Source: Gonocerus acuteangulatus (taxonomy: Eukaryota > Arthropoda > Insecta > Hemiptera > Coreidae). Taken from it: a DNA stretch of 64,000 bases. Position 1 is the stretch's first letter; the number at the start of each line of letters is the position of its first letter. Positions 11,798-20,939 of this stretch are shown piece after piece. Below the pieces are notes generated by a model, which saw only the letters and a program-made list of their open reading frames with translations, was not told the DNA's origin and did no database searches. The DNA lies in contig OX328126.1 in the NCBI GenBank assembly GCA_946811695.1, positions 5,912,962 to 5,976,961 on the forward strand. Direction: 5' to 3'. Made by a program: the position numbers and the translations under genes.

Positions 11798-11918
11798 TAT
11801 TTATTAGTTTTTTACGATTCTAATTCCTTGAATAGTTTCTAAACTTAGCTAGAGGATTAAAAAATAAATATAGGAAAACAAAAATTTAGGTTTTTGTCCA
11901 TTGGACGTTACACTGTGC

Positions 11919-12013
11919 GGCGGCAGGAATTTTCTCATCCCACGGCTCGTTGGGAAAATTCCTCGCTGCACCACTGTTGGCGGCGCCTAGATGTCGACGA
12001 GCCGTAAAAAAAA
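11919..12013 (+). mobile_element. SINE family A, 5'-truncated body and tail
   Basis: Begins in the body (GGCAGGAATTTTCTC), retains CCACGGCTCGTTGGG and the terminal GATGTCGACGAGCCGT before a short poly(A). The tRNA head is missing. Confidence 0.85.
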
Positions 12014-12590
12014 CACTCAAAAGAAAATAGACTTTACGATGTCAACCAAGACACAGACAATGTCGTTTGCACTCCCGGGTAATTCTTGGTTTTACCGTGA
12101 TGAAAGGCAATCCGATTCCATGATAAGTTACCCCAGTGGTCTTCAATTTCAAGGCTGTATAGTTCTTGCCCAAGTTAACCATTTCTCTGAAAAAAATATG
12201 TGTCTCGCTGGCCCGTATATCACTATTTTTTACTTTTTTTGGGGGGGGGGGTCAATTTTTGTCCAATGATTGAATGACAATGAAAAGTCATATATTTAAA
12301 GGGCTGAAATGGACCAATCGAGTTCGTTGAGGCCTCAACAAATTATTATTTTTAAGCACTAAAAGGCAGTACCTACACAGGAAATAGTCGTTTATTTTGG
12401 TTATAAAAATATTACAGTGTAAAATATCCTCAATTATGAATTTTGGGGGACGGGGCTTAAACAAAAAGTGCAGGTGCTTTTCTGATCCCGTATTCGGATT
12501 CAGCGACCCCGAAAACATAGTGGCTGAAAGAATGAATTGAAGGGGTCGGGGCAAAATAGTGCCAAGCAACATTTTTATCAAAATTTATCT
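12014..12590. other. Unassigned intergenic sequence
   Basis: Contains a G-run at about 12240-12250 and no recognisable coding sequence. The segment 12545-12570 (GGCAAAATAGTGCCAAGC) reappears inverted at about 14843-14868, so an unrecognised repeat is present, but its limits are unclear. Confidence 0.5.
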
Positions 12591-12593
12591 GTA

Positions 12594-12735
12594 GCTGCTA
12601 TATGTTAGATATTATGTAGGACTATCAGTCTATGATGCAAATGCTACTAAAATATTACTACAAGCTCTGTATGCTACTTAATCCTGTTGCCCCTAACCAT
12701 TTCAACCGATAGTCCTACATAATATAGCGGCTACA
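12594..12735. mobile_element. Small MITE-like inverted repeat
   Basis: TATTATGTAGGACTATC at about 12612-12628 is mirrored by GATAGTCCTACATAATA at about 12708-12724, with further imperfect pairing outwards (GCTATAT). About 80 bp separate the arms. The superfamily is unknown. Confidence 0.6.
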
Positions 12736-12760
12736 TAAAACTTTTGTTAAAAATGTTGCA

Positions 12761-12940
12761 GCCAACGGCCATAGCCACGTTGAATACACCGGTTCCCGCA
12801 GATCACCGAAGTTAAGCAACGTCGGGCGTGAATGGGTGACCGGCCACGTGCTGTTGGCATTATAAAAGGGTGGCAACCTGTAGATAGCACGGCGCTAATG
12901 GCCAAGATGTAGATGCGCCGTTAAAAAATAAAAAAATAAT
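12761..12940 (+). mobile_element. 5S rRNA-headed SINE (SINE3-type)
   Basis: 12761-12858 is recognisably 5S rRNA: it starts GCCAACGGCCATA, includes ATCACCGAAGTTAAGC and AACGTCGGGC (A-box region), then AATGGGTGACC (C-box region), and ends GTGCTGTTGGC. About 20 nt are lost, chiefly between the A and C boxes, so it is not a functional 5S gene. It is followed by GGCGCTAATGGCC-AAGATGTAGATGCGCCGTT and an A-rich tail. That 3' part is the same as in the tRNA-headed family A SINEs of this window, so it is a composite SINE with a swapped head. Confidence 0.9.
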
Positions 12941-13214
12941 AATAAAAAAAGTCCGTCACGCAGGAGCTGCATAACTAAGCACTTTCCTCAGAATTTGGGT
13001 AGTGTAGATTGCTTTCCAGAACAATTTGCTTAAAATATCCTACATAAATAAAATAAAAACATGAATAGTTCTCTTTTAAATTTGTAATGAGTAACTGATC
13101 AATTAATAATTTGCTTCCAGAGTTATGTTTACACATGGTACCTATTACACTACGTAATAAATACAAAAAACCTCATATTATCGTATTTTGATCTAACGCA
13201 GGAACAGGATACAG

Positions 13215-14000
13215 TCACTCTAGTGGTAGAAAGCGCTCCTTGCGGCGGCTTTGTGAACCTACGTCTGACGGGCTTTTCTATTGAAATATATTACAAATTA
13301 AACCCCCGTTTTCCGATTGACCGATTCAGCTCATTTTTACAACACTTCTTTCTCATGAGTTACCCACGACGTATACCGCGTTTCGTTACAATACAGCAGA
13401 AATTACGACCGGTATGAGTATATTAAGAATTTGGGTCAAGAGTAAACCCCCCCCTTCTAAAGAACCGATTTAGTTTATTTTTACAACACATATTTACCTG
13501 TAGATTACCACTACGAATACCGAGTTTCGTCGAAATATACCAAAAATCACGGCTGGTAGTGGCGAATTGGTATTGTGGGTCCGGAGTAAACCCCCCCTCC
13601 TAATGAACCGATTTAGTTTATTTTTACAACAGTTATTTACCTGTGGATTACCACTACGAATACCGAGTTTTATCGAAATATACCAAAAATCACGGCTGGT
13701 AGTGGCGAATTGGTATTGTGGGTCCGGAGTAAACCCCCCCTTCTAATGAACCGATTTAGTTCATTTTTATATCTCACTTTTCTCTCTATATTACCACTTC
13801 GAATACCAAGTTTCGTTGAAATATAACAAATATTACGGCTGACATAGTCAAATTAGTGTTTTGGGTTCGGGGTAAACCCCCCCTTCCGGTGGACCGACTT
13901 TGGTGGTTAACGAACTCGTTCAATCGTTTGCTAATTGAATGCTATATACCAAGTTTCGTGACGAAAAAACAAAAACTCTGGCCGCTATCGTGTTAACAGT

Positions 14001-14062
<62 letters not shown>

Positions 14063-14076
14063 TATATATATATATA

Positions 14077-14132
<56 letters not shown>

Positions 14133-14146
14133 TATATATATATATA

Positions 14147-14188
<42 letters not shown>

Positions 14189-14345
14189 TATATATATATA
14201 TATAGATATATATAAATTTTAACGGGGGTCATTTTCGGTGTCTACTAGGTAGGATCGATAAAGATTTGAAGAAATTTTTCAAAAATTCCGTCATGAGTCC
14301 AACCTCAATAGCTACTTTCCTTCGGAGGAAAGTGCTAATAACTTA
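13215..14345 (+). mobile_element. Non-autonomous repeat family Y with internal tandem units and TA tract
   Basis: Contains three to four diverged units of roughly 155-165 bp, each with AACCGATTTAGTT, ATTTTTACAACA, TACCACTACGAATACC and GGAGTAAACCCCCCC. A (TA)n tract of about 210 bp follows, then a right part ending near TTCGGAGGAAAGTGC. A reverse-orientation relative lies at 34382-34925, joined to a TA tract in the same way. No coding capacity; class unknown. Confidence 0.7.
14004..14213. repeat. (TA)n microsatellite with interspersed GC
   Basis: About 210 bp of TATATA with regular GCATATATAT interruptions. It produces artefactual open frames rich in YIYIYI on both strands. Confidence 0.97.
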
Positions 14346-15160
14346 GGAGATTTACAATGAGTTTATTTCATAAAATAATTTGATATAATTAAGAGATTCA
14401 CCTACATGTTTATGTTTTCAATCGCAAATGTTTAAATATCCACCAATGACAGTGAATTGCCTTTAAAAGAAAAAAAAATAGAAATTTTAACACTCTAGAC
14501 GTCTCCTTCAACATATAAGTATGAAAAAAAGTATTTTTTTTTTTTTTTTTTAAGGAATACCAAACTTTAACTCCAATTTCCTGTATACGGTCTAGATACC
14601 TAGAATGAAGGAATATTGAAGTATAAACTTCGTTGCCCTCGGAATCGAATAAAGTTCTGAATTCATAATTTGGAATTCCTTGAAGAGTTCAAAGTAACTT
14701 CACATCGTCTTCATTTTTCCGGAAGAAATTCCTCAGACGTGAAATTAAACTTCACATGCTCGGAATTTTCTCCCCTAAATTTCAGGAACTTGTATTTATC
14801 ATTTACAAGTTGAATTTCAGCTATAGCGCCTAATTGGTATGTTGCTTGGCACTATTTTGCCCCGATCCCTTCCATTATATTACTCATACTGTGATGAATG
14901 AATGACAATATTCATATTGTATTTAATAAATCATAATATTCACATTGTGAATAATGAACTGCAGTACTCACACCCTGAAGAACGAATTGTAGAATAACAT
15001 TGTAGTAGGGGAGAGCGATGACCTGGAGTTGGCGAGTAGATAATGGATGAGTAACTGGAAGTTGTAGCAAGTTTAAACAGCTCTATAGGCATGAATGGGA
15101 GCCACTCCTACAACTAAAACTACATACTAGCATACACGCAGGAGTTGCATGATCTACAAC
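14346..15160. other. Unassigned intergenic sequence
   Basis: AT-rich with a T-run near 14540. The inverted partner of 12545-12570 lies at 14843-14868. A stretch with repeated TGTGA/TATTCA words occurs at 14885-14990. No gene seen. Confidence 0.5.
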
Positions 15161-15165
15161 TAAAC

Positions 15166-15245
15166 TAAGTCCGCCTAGTCGGAACTGCGTCATCTTGGAG
15201 AGATTCCGTCCTTATCACTAGTATCATTTGAAAATCTTAGATTAG
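15166..15245 (+). mobile_element. MITE W terminus
   Basis: AGTCCGCC-AGTCGGAACTGCGTC-ATCTTGG...TCATTTGAAAATCTTAG matches the shared terminal sequence of a family whose best copies are at 20845-20930 and 48388-48697. Only one end is present. Confidence 0.7.
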
Positions 15246-15320
15246 AAAAGGTTAATATTTTGTCTTAATGTTTACTGAAAAATGCATACAAATTAAATTT
15301 CAAAGCGAAGAACGATTTTA

Positions 15321-16022
15321 GGCTGTACCTACATTGGAACCGCATTTCTCCCGATCCGAGTGGCTACATTGATCTTGATCCGATCCGATCCGTCGGCTCG
15401 GCAGTAATGACCTCGTAGTGAAGTGAAAATGAGTGATTAATTTAATAAATACTACCTAATAAGCATAGAAACCTTGGATTAGGTTGAATGTTGGAGGTAT
15501 GAAGGAGGAGTTGAGAGGCCAATCAATCTTCTGGAAGTATTTCAGTCCCGAAAAAATAAATCTTAGTGTAACAGTTAATTTTAAAGTGTTCCCTTAACAT
15601 AAGAGAAGCATTAGTATTCATATTTTAAAATTATTTAGAAGAAAGGTAGCTAGAAGGTTGGAAAGTTATAAACATTGGAAGGTTATAAAAAATGGATGGT
15701 TATAAACATCTTTCCACGTAATTTAATAAACAAGGGAAACAAAAACAAAAATGTGAAGTGACAAAGTTGTTCTCAATTTGATTAGCTTTCATTTAAAAAA
15801 AAAATAAACAAATAAAGAGGTTGCAGACCTTTTTGAAACACAATATGTCGTTTGGCGCCATTTTGCTTCGTCGGACCGAAAAGTTTGAACAGCCGAGAAT
15901 CGGTGGCATCGGATTGGATCGGGTCAGGTCGGGCACCTCCATTGAGATGCATGCGGTTTTTTTTCTTCCGACAGTCGGTGGCTATCGGATCGGATCGGGA
16001 CTAATGAAGGTGCCGATCCGAG
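15321..16022 (+). mobile_element. Inverted-repeat element family V, copy 1
   Basis: About 700 bp bounded by GGCTGTACCTACATTGG on the left and an inverted, GATCGG-rich end on the right (CGGATCGGATCGGGA near 15995-16009). Subterminal GATCCGATCC words are repeated. The middle (GGAGTTGAGAGGCCAATC...) is shared with the copies at 52554-53390 and 53400-53727. An open frame of 130 codons at 15821 crosses its right end and is not conserved with those copies. DNA transposon-like; superfamily not recognised. Confidence 0.7.
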
Positions 16023-16464
16023 GTAAGCAGAAATTACTCCATTTAAACACCGATACCCCCGTATATGATAACTCTGTAAAAAATCGCATAAGAACAATAT
16101 TTTTAGTAATTTATTTATTCATTGTATTTACGAGCCCGCAAAGTAGCGACTTGCTTGTTATATTGTTACATTTTATTATAGACACATTGGCCTATACAAA
16201 TTCTAATTTCTAATAAAAATATCCTTAAGTACACTATAATATTAACTTAGAGTAACACATGATATTAATTACAATTTGCGTATATACCACATAATATTCT
16301 AATAATACTGATAACTTATAATACCATAATATTATATTTTTAGTAAGTGATATAACCTTACAAATCCTTTTCATTTACTAGGATTTCACAACCGATTTCG
16401 AGATATATAAAAATTATCCGGCATTACTATAAGAGAAAATCCAAAGAAAAATCTACTTTTAGCG

Positions 16465-17520
16465 CGGTTCCTCCCTCCCTCCATTGGGAGGAAACCCGCT
16501 TATCAGGTTGACCTTATGACGCAATCCGGAAGTACCGCCACGAAAATTTCACGTTTCAATATGCTTGCAGGTACTCGTTTTATAGGTTTTTTAACGTAGG
16601 AATGCGAATGAAGCCAAGGCGATATCTGTAACCGTTTTCGAGAAACATTGAAACACCTACTTTTCAAACTAATTTTCAGTTTGGTAATTCAAAAACGATT
16701 AATTCAGTTGGGGGGCGAGGTTAGCTCAGTGGTAGAGCACTGGACTAATAAGGGGCGAGGTTAGCTAAGTGGTAGAGCACTGGACTAATAAGGGGCGAGG
16801 TTAGCTAAGTGGTAGAGCACTGGACTAATAAGGGGCGAGGTTAGCTAAGTGGTAGAGCACTGGACTAATAAGGGGCGAGGTTAGCTAAGTGGTAGAGCAC
16901 TGGACTAATAAGGGGCGAGGTTAGCTAAGTGGTAGAGCACTGGACTAATAAGGGGCGAGGTTAGCTCAGTGGTACATCACTGGACTAATAAGCTGGAGGC
17001 CTGAGTTCAAATCCCGAGCAAGCACTAAAGATTTTTTCTTCAAGTGTCTTCGTTCTTGGGTTGAATTCGGCCTCCCTGACCATCCCTAGGCCAACCCAGC
17101 CTTTAATTAATTTAATAATGGGTACCTTGGGTGCTAATGACTCTAGGCAGTCGAAGCAGCCAAGGGGAAAATCAGGCGGTCGGAGCATAGTACTGACCAG
17201 ACTATCTCCCTAGGTGCCGTATGGTCATGAATCAGATACCTCTGTAGTATCTGCCCCCCAGGGTCCACGTGGCCTGTTACGGGACTGATTTTTTTTTAAT
17301 TCAGTTGAAACTTGCTCCAGACGTTCGACATTCATCTAATGTAAAATATTAAAATTTGGGTTGCGTTTGGAGGCAAAAAAAATTACATAATGGACTTGAA
17401 AAGTTTTCGGATCTTCGTATATTTTCTAAAATATGTCGAAAACGATTACAATATCGTGGTAAGTGGAAGGTGACCATTCAAAAACTTAGAATTGAAGAAA
17501 TTAAAGTTTTTTTTGTTTTA
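16465..17520 (-). mobile_element. Family X repeat, split by a SINE
   Basis: The left end TAGCGCGGTTCCTCCCTCC and ACCTTATGACGCAATCCGG match the end of the tandem family X copies at 23041-24130 in reverse. On the far side of the SINE, GGTTGCGTTTGGAGGC corresponds to the start of that family. Non-coding. Confidence 0.6.
16711..17297 (+). mobile_element. tRNA-Ile-headed SINE, family B, with seven tandem A-box modules
   Basis: A 40-bp unit (GGGGCGAGGTTAGCTCAGTG...GGACTAATAA) containing the pol III A box is repeated seven times from 16712, then a single B box (GAGTTCAAATCCC) follows and a body of about 270 bp ends in GGGACTGATTTTTT. A 10-bp target duplication AATTCAGTTG lies at 16701-16710 and 17298-17307. 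The anticodon loop CTAATAA matches tRNA-Ile(AAU). The last unit has GGTACATCAC where the others read GGTAGAGCAC. The extra six modules account for its length against about 340 bp for the copy at 20319-20657. Confidence 0.93.
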
Positions 17521-17699
17521 TTTTTAATAGTTATAATTAATTATGAGCAAAGAAAAGCTTGACAACAAAAGCAACAAAAATTATTCAAAATATTTGAATT
17601 CTAAAGTTACCATATAAAAGCATCGGAATCGCTAATAATTCAGCATAAAACGAGACTCAATTCCAAAAGTTACAAAATACAGTACCTCATTTTGTTTCA

Positions 17700-18130
17700 A
17701 ATTTTTACTTATGTCTATATATGTGTATGAAAATCACGTGTCTGTCCGTTTTTCTATCTGTTTGTTCCATGTAGAAATCCACACCGTTTGACCGATTTTG
17801 ACCAAACTAGGGTAGGTCTTGATCCGGGGAGCGTCATACGCTACGTCAAAAACTTGTTAGAGCTGTCTGTTAGTATGTTTGTTACTTATACAAACAATGA
17901 ACACAGTGAAACTTTGCACCGAGGTAGGTCTTGATATGAGGAATGTCATAGGCTAGGTTAAAATCGTCTAGGACCCATAGTTCGGAGGTCACCCGTTGGA
18001 AACTGTGAACCCGATCAGTTACATTTTTGCGTCTTTAGATTTTTAATATTAATTATTTGGTTTCTAATTTATTTTTGCTTTTCTATATGCATAAAGTAGG
18101 TGTAGCATAGCACGCCGGGTAACAGCCAAC
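17700..18130 (+). mobile_element. Non-autonomous repeat family Z, copy 1
   Basis: Carries units with CACCGTTTGACCGATTTTG, AGGTCTTGATCCGGGGAG and AGCTGTCTGT, and a conserved right end AGTAGGTGTAGCATAGCACG-CCGGGTAACAGC. The related copy at 19181-19727 ends CCGGGTATCAGCTAG. The CTAG-type end is reminiscent of Helitrons, but I see no clear 3' hairpin, so the class is open. Confidence 0.65.
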
Positions 18131-18356
18131 ATTTAAATAAAGTCAAATTTATGGCAGTGGGAGAAACGGAAAATAACAATAAAAAATTGAAGAATTTCTT
18201 TCCTAAAAATCTAGTCATTTCAGAAATATAAAATATTAATGAATTCCTTTAAAACTTTTTAATTAACGTTAATCGAAACATGATATTATCATCAAACGTT
18301 ATATTCATTTATTAAGGGCTAGAATAACTGGTACAATACATTTGCTACCAAACCTT

Positions 18357-18946
18357 CCAACATAAACCGAATCCAAACCTTCCAGTCCTAAGTCCTTCGC
18401 CGGATCCTTAATGCTCCCTTCTACGTCAACAATAATATCATCCACCGAGACCTGGAAATTCCCTTTGTCGCTGAATTAGCTAATACCCGCTTCTCCACTT
18501 TTCATTCTAAGCTATCCTTTCATTCCAATCCCCTTGCCCAATCCCTTTCCACAGATGCGATCCCTTCCAATCCCCTTGCCCAATCCCTTTCCACAGATCC
18601 GATCCCTTCCAATCCCCTTGCCCAATCCCTTTCCACAGATGCGATCCCTTCCAATCCCCTTGCCCAATCCCTTTCCACAGATGCGATCCCTTCCAATCCC
18701 CTTGCCCAATCCCTTTCCACAGATGCGATCCCTTCCAATCCCCCGAGACGCCTGAACAGAAAGTGGCCTAGGGACCAACTGTAACACTTAAAAACATTAT
18801 TCATTCCTTAGGGAGTGATAGCAATGGCTGCCTTCTCCCCTCTGTTCTTCCTTGTGTATAGCTATATATGAGATATTTATTTACTTATTGTATCTATGTT
18901 TACAGATTGTAAATATTCAATAAACAAAAATAAAAAAAAAAAAAAC
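18357..18946 (+). pseudogene. Jockey-clade non-LTR retrotransposon 3' end
   Basis: The frame reads INRIQTFQS, stop, VLRRILNAPFYVNNN, IHRDLEIPFVAELA, then HSNPLAQSLSTD, RRLNRKWPRDQL and a stop at 18782-18784. This order (ILNAPWYV-like, DL-IP-V, HPNPLA, RRLKR-P-DL) is the conserved C-terminus of Jockey ORF2. A 3' UTR with AATAAA-like words and a poly(A) tract (about 18930-18945) completes the end. It lacks an initiating methionine because it is 5'-truncated, and it holds one in-frame stop plus a minisatellite expansion. Confidence 0.88.
18528..18740 (+). repeat. 42-bp in-frame minisatellite (5 copies) within Jockey C-terminus
   Basis: The unit encodes 14 residues (SNPLAQSLSTDAIP) and repeats every 42 bp from about 18531. 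One copy has P for A. The period is a multiple of three, so the frame is kept. The antisense open frames here are mirror images of this repeat. Confidence 0.95.
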
Positions 18947-19180
18947 ATTTGCTACCATTGGCAAATAATCAGTTATAACTGTAAGAAATGCCACTTTCCA
19001 AGCAGAGTAAAAGAAACGTTTCTGCGCGGACAATCAAATAATAGGGTTAAGTCTTATGTGGCCGATTCTGAGTCTACAAGGCACAACTTCTGCCATCAAG
19101 GAGAAATATATAACAAATTCATATTTGAGAAAGTCTTACATATTCCTAAATAATTAACAGCACTGCTTATATGTTTCTTC

Positions 19181-19182
19181 CG

Positions 19183-19239
<57 letters not shown>

Positions 19240-19727
19240 TCATGTGTCAGTCTGTTTATCTGCCTGTTGGTCTGTTTTTTCCTTATACAAATCCACACTG
19301 TTTGAACGATTTTGACCAAACTTGGAACACTGGTAGGTCTTGATCCGGGAAGTCTCGTAGGCTAGGTCAAAAACGACTACCAGCTTTCTGTCTGTATGTT
19401 TGTTCCTTATAAAAATCCACACTGTTCATCCAATTTGGACTAAACTTGGTACACGAGTATATCTTGATCTGGGGAGTGTCGTAGGCTGAGTCATAAACGT
19501 CTACCAGCTGTCTGTCTGTATGTTTGTTCCCTTACAAATCCACACAGTTCGACTGATTTTGATCAAACTCACACAATTCGGAGGTCACGGGTTCGACACA
19601 ATGAACCCAAATAGTTACAGGTTTGCGTTATTAGATTTTAATATTACTTATTTGGTTTCTAATTTATTTTTGCTTTTCTAGATGCAGAAAGTAGGTGTAG
19701 CATAGCACGCCGGGTATCAGCTAGATA
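19181..19727 (+). mobile_element. Non-autonomous repeat family Z, copy 2
   Basis: Starts in a (TA)n tract (to about 19236), then has two to three units of about 125 bp with the same words as copy 1, and ends in GTAGCATAGCACGCCGGGTA-TCAGCTAG. Non-coding. Confidence 0.65.
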
Positions 19728-20318
19728 TGAAATACTTCTGACGAAATGTGTTTTACCTCTAGTGCAGAACTGCGTACTGTCTTGGAGAGCGCCGAGCCAA
19801 GACTGAGCTACTAGGATGGTTAGCTTTGCTTTATATCTATTGATTAAAAACTCGGCTTATTGTCGAGTCTGTTGATTTGTTGTCAAGGGAACTTCCATTC
19901 TTCCCGCGGTTATTGTGACCTGACAGGAAATTCCCGCCCGTTTTTATCGTCCGGTTTTATTAAAATCATCTTACAATAAGACCGATCTTAAATCGAGTTG
20001 TCTTAGATCGATCATGCCAGAGTTTCAAACTTGTACTATTTTCAAAATGTACTATTTTTAGTTCAGTTCAGTTTCAGTTTTTAGTTCAGTTTCAGTTTCA
20101 AAATGTACTATTTTTATTTTGATATAAATAGTTCGCTTTGTTCCATGGTCTTGGATCAAGAAAAATAACAAGTCCTAGAAAATATCTTTTAAATGAGCTC
20201 GGTATTTTCACCTAGTTTTATTAAACAATTATTAGGGGACTCTCTCCCTCCATAAGGAACTTCACGTTTTAGATCCCATAGATCACGAAATAACGGTGGT
20301 TCAAATCTGTGTGTATAT
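19728..20318. other. Unassigned intergenic sequence
   Basis: Includes a short AGTTCAGTTTCAG tandem patch at about 20058-20105. No coding or RNA features recognised. Confidence 0.5.
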
Positions 20319-20653
20319 AAAATCAGTCCCGTAACAGGCCACGAGGGCTCTGAGGGGTAGATACTGTAGAGATATCTGATTCATGACCATAAGGCATACT
20401 AGGGAGATCGTGTGGTCAGTACTATGCTCCGGCCGCCTGATTTTCCCCTTGCTGCTTTGACTGCTAGGGTCATTAGCACCAAGGTACCCATGAATAAATT
20501 AATTAAAGGCTAGGTTGGCCTAGGGACGGTCAGGGAGGCTGAATCCGACCCATGAACGAAGACACTAGAAGAAAAAAAATCTTAAGTGCTTGCTCGGGAT
20601 TTGAACTCAGGTACTCCAGTAAAGTCCAGTGCTCAACCACTGAGCTAATCTCC

Positions 20654-20657
<4 letters not shown>
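20319..20657 (-). mobile_element. tRNA-Ile-headed SINE, family B (full length)
   Basis: On the minus strand: GAGATTAGCTCAGTGG (A box), GAGTTCAAATCCCGAGC (B box), then the family B body ending GGGACTGATTTT. It sits against a TA tract (20657-20693). It has a single head module, unlike the copy at 16711. Confidence 0.9.
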
Positions 20658-20697
<40 letters not shown>

Positions 20698-20844
20698 TTA
20701 AATTGCATCGCTGGGGTTCAAATGTTTGATGTGTAATATGGCTTCTGGTAAATGTGAAGACGAGGGTTCTAGACACCGATTATTTTGAAATTTTGCACTA
20801 TAGCGTATTTTGATGCACTGAACACGAATCCGTTAAAAAAAAAA

Positions 20845-20930
20845 AAAGTCCGACTCGCAGGAACTGCATCATCTTAGCGTGGTTCCGTTCATATCACTAG
20901 CGTCATTTGAAAAGCTTAGAAAAGAAATAA
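20845..20930 (+). mobile_element. MITE W terminus
   Basis: AGTCCGACTCGCAGGAACTGC, in pieces AGTCCGACTC and GCAGGAACTGC, then ATCATCTTAGCGTGGTTCCG and TTCATATCACTAGCGTC. This is the clearest example of the W terminal sequence. Immediately preceded by an A-run. Confidence 0.75.
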
Positions 20931-20939
20931 ACTTATTTT

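Noticed and set aside
12288..12581. 97-codon minus-strand frame as a gene
   Set aside because: No motif, no splice context, and it overlaps a repeated segment found inverted at 14.84 kb.
12761..12858. Functional 5S rRNA gene
   Set aside because: Lacks about 20 nt, including the intermediate element and part of the C box, and continues into a SINE tail rather than a T-run terminator.
13920..14232. Open frames of 79-89 codons rich in Tyr-Ile, on both strands
   Set aside because: Pure translation of a TA microsatellite; the same holds at 23387-23674, 30299-30688 and 40176-40358.
16712..17030. tRNA gene cluster
   Set aside because: Only the A-box half is repeated, acceptor stems do not pair, and there is one B box followed by a SINE body and target duplications.
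18512..18804. Minus-strand repetitive ORFs (GIGRDRICGKGLGK-type) as a novel repeat protein
   Set aside because: They are the antisense of the in-frame Jockey minisatellite on the plus strand, where known C-terminal motifs are read.
17700..19727. Firm assignment of family Z to Helitrons on the basis of a CTAG end
   Set aside because: No convincing 3' hairpin or 5' TC end could be located; left as unclassified.
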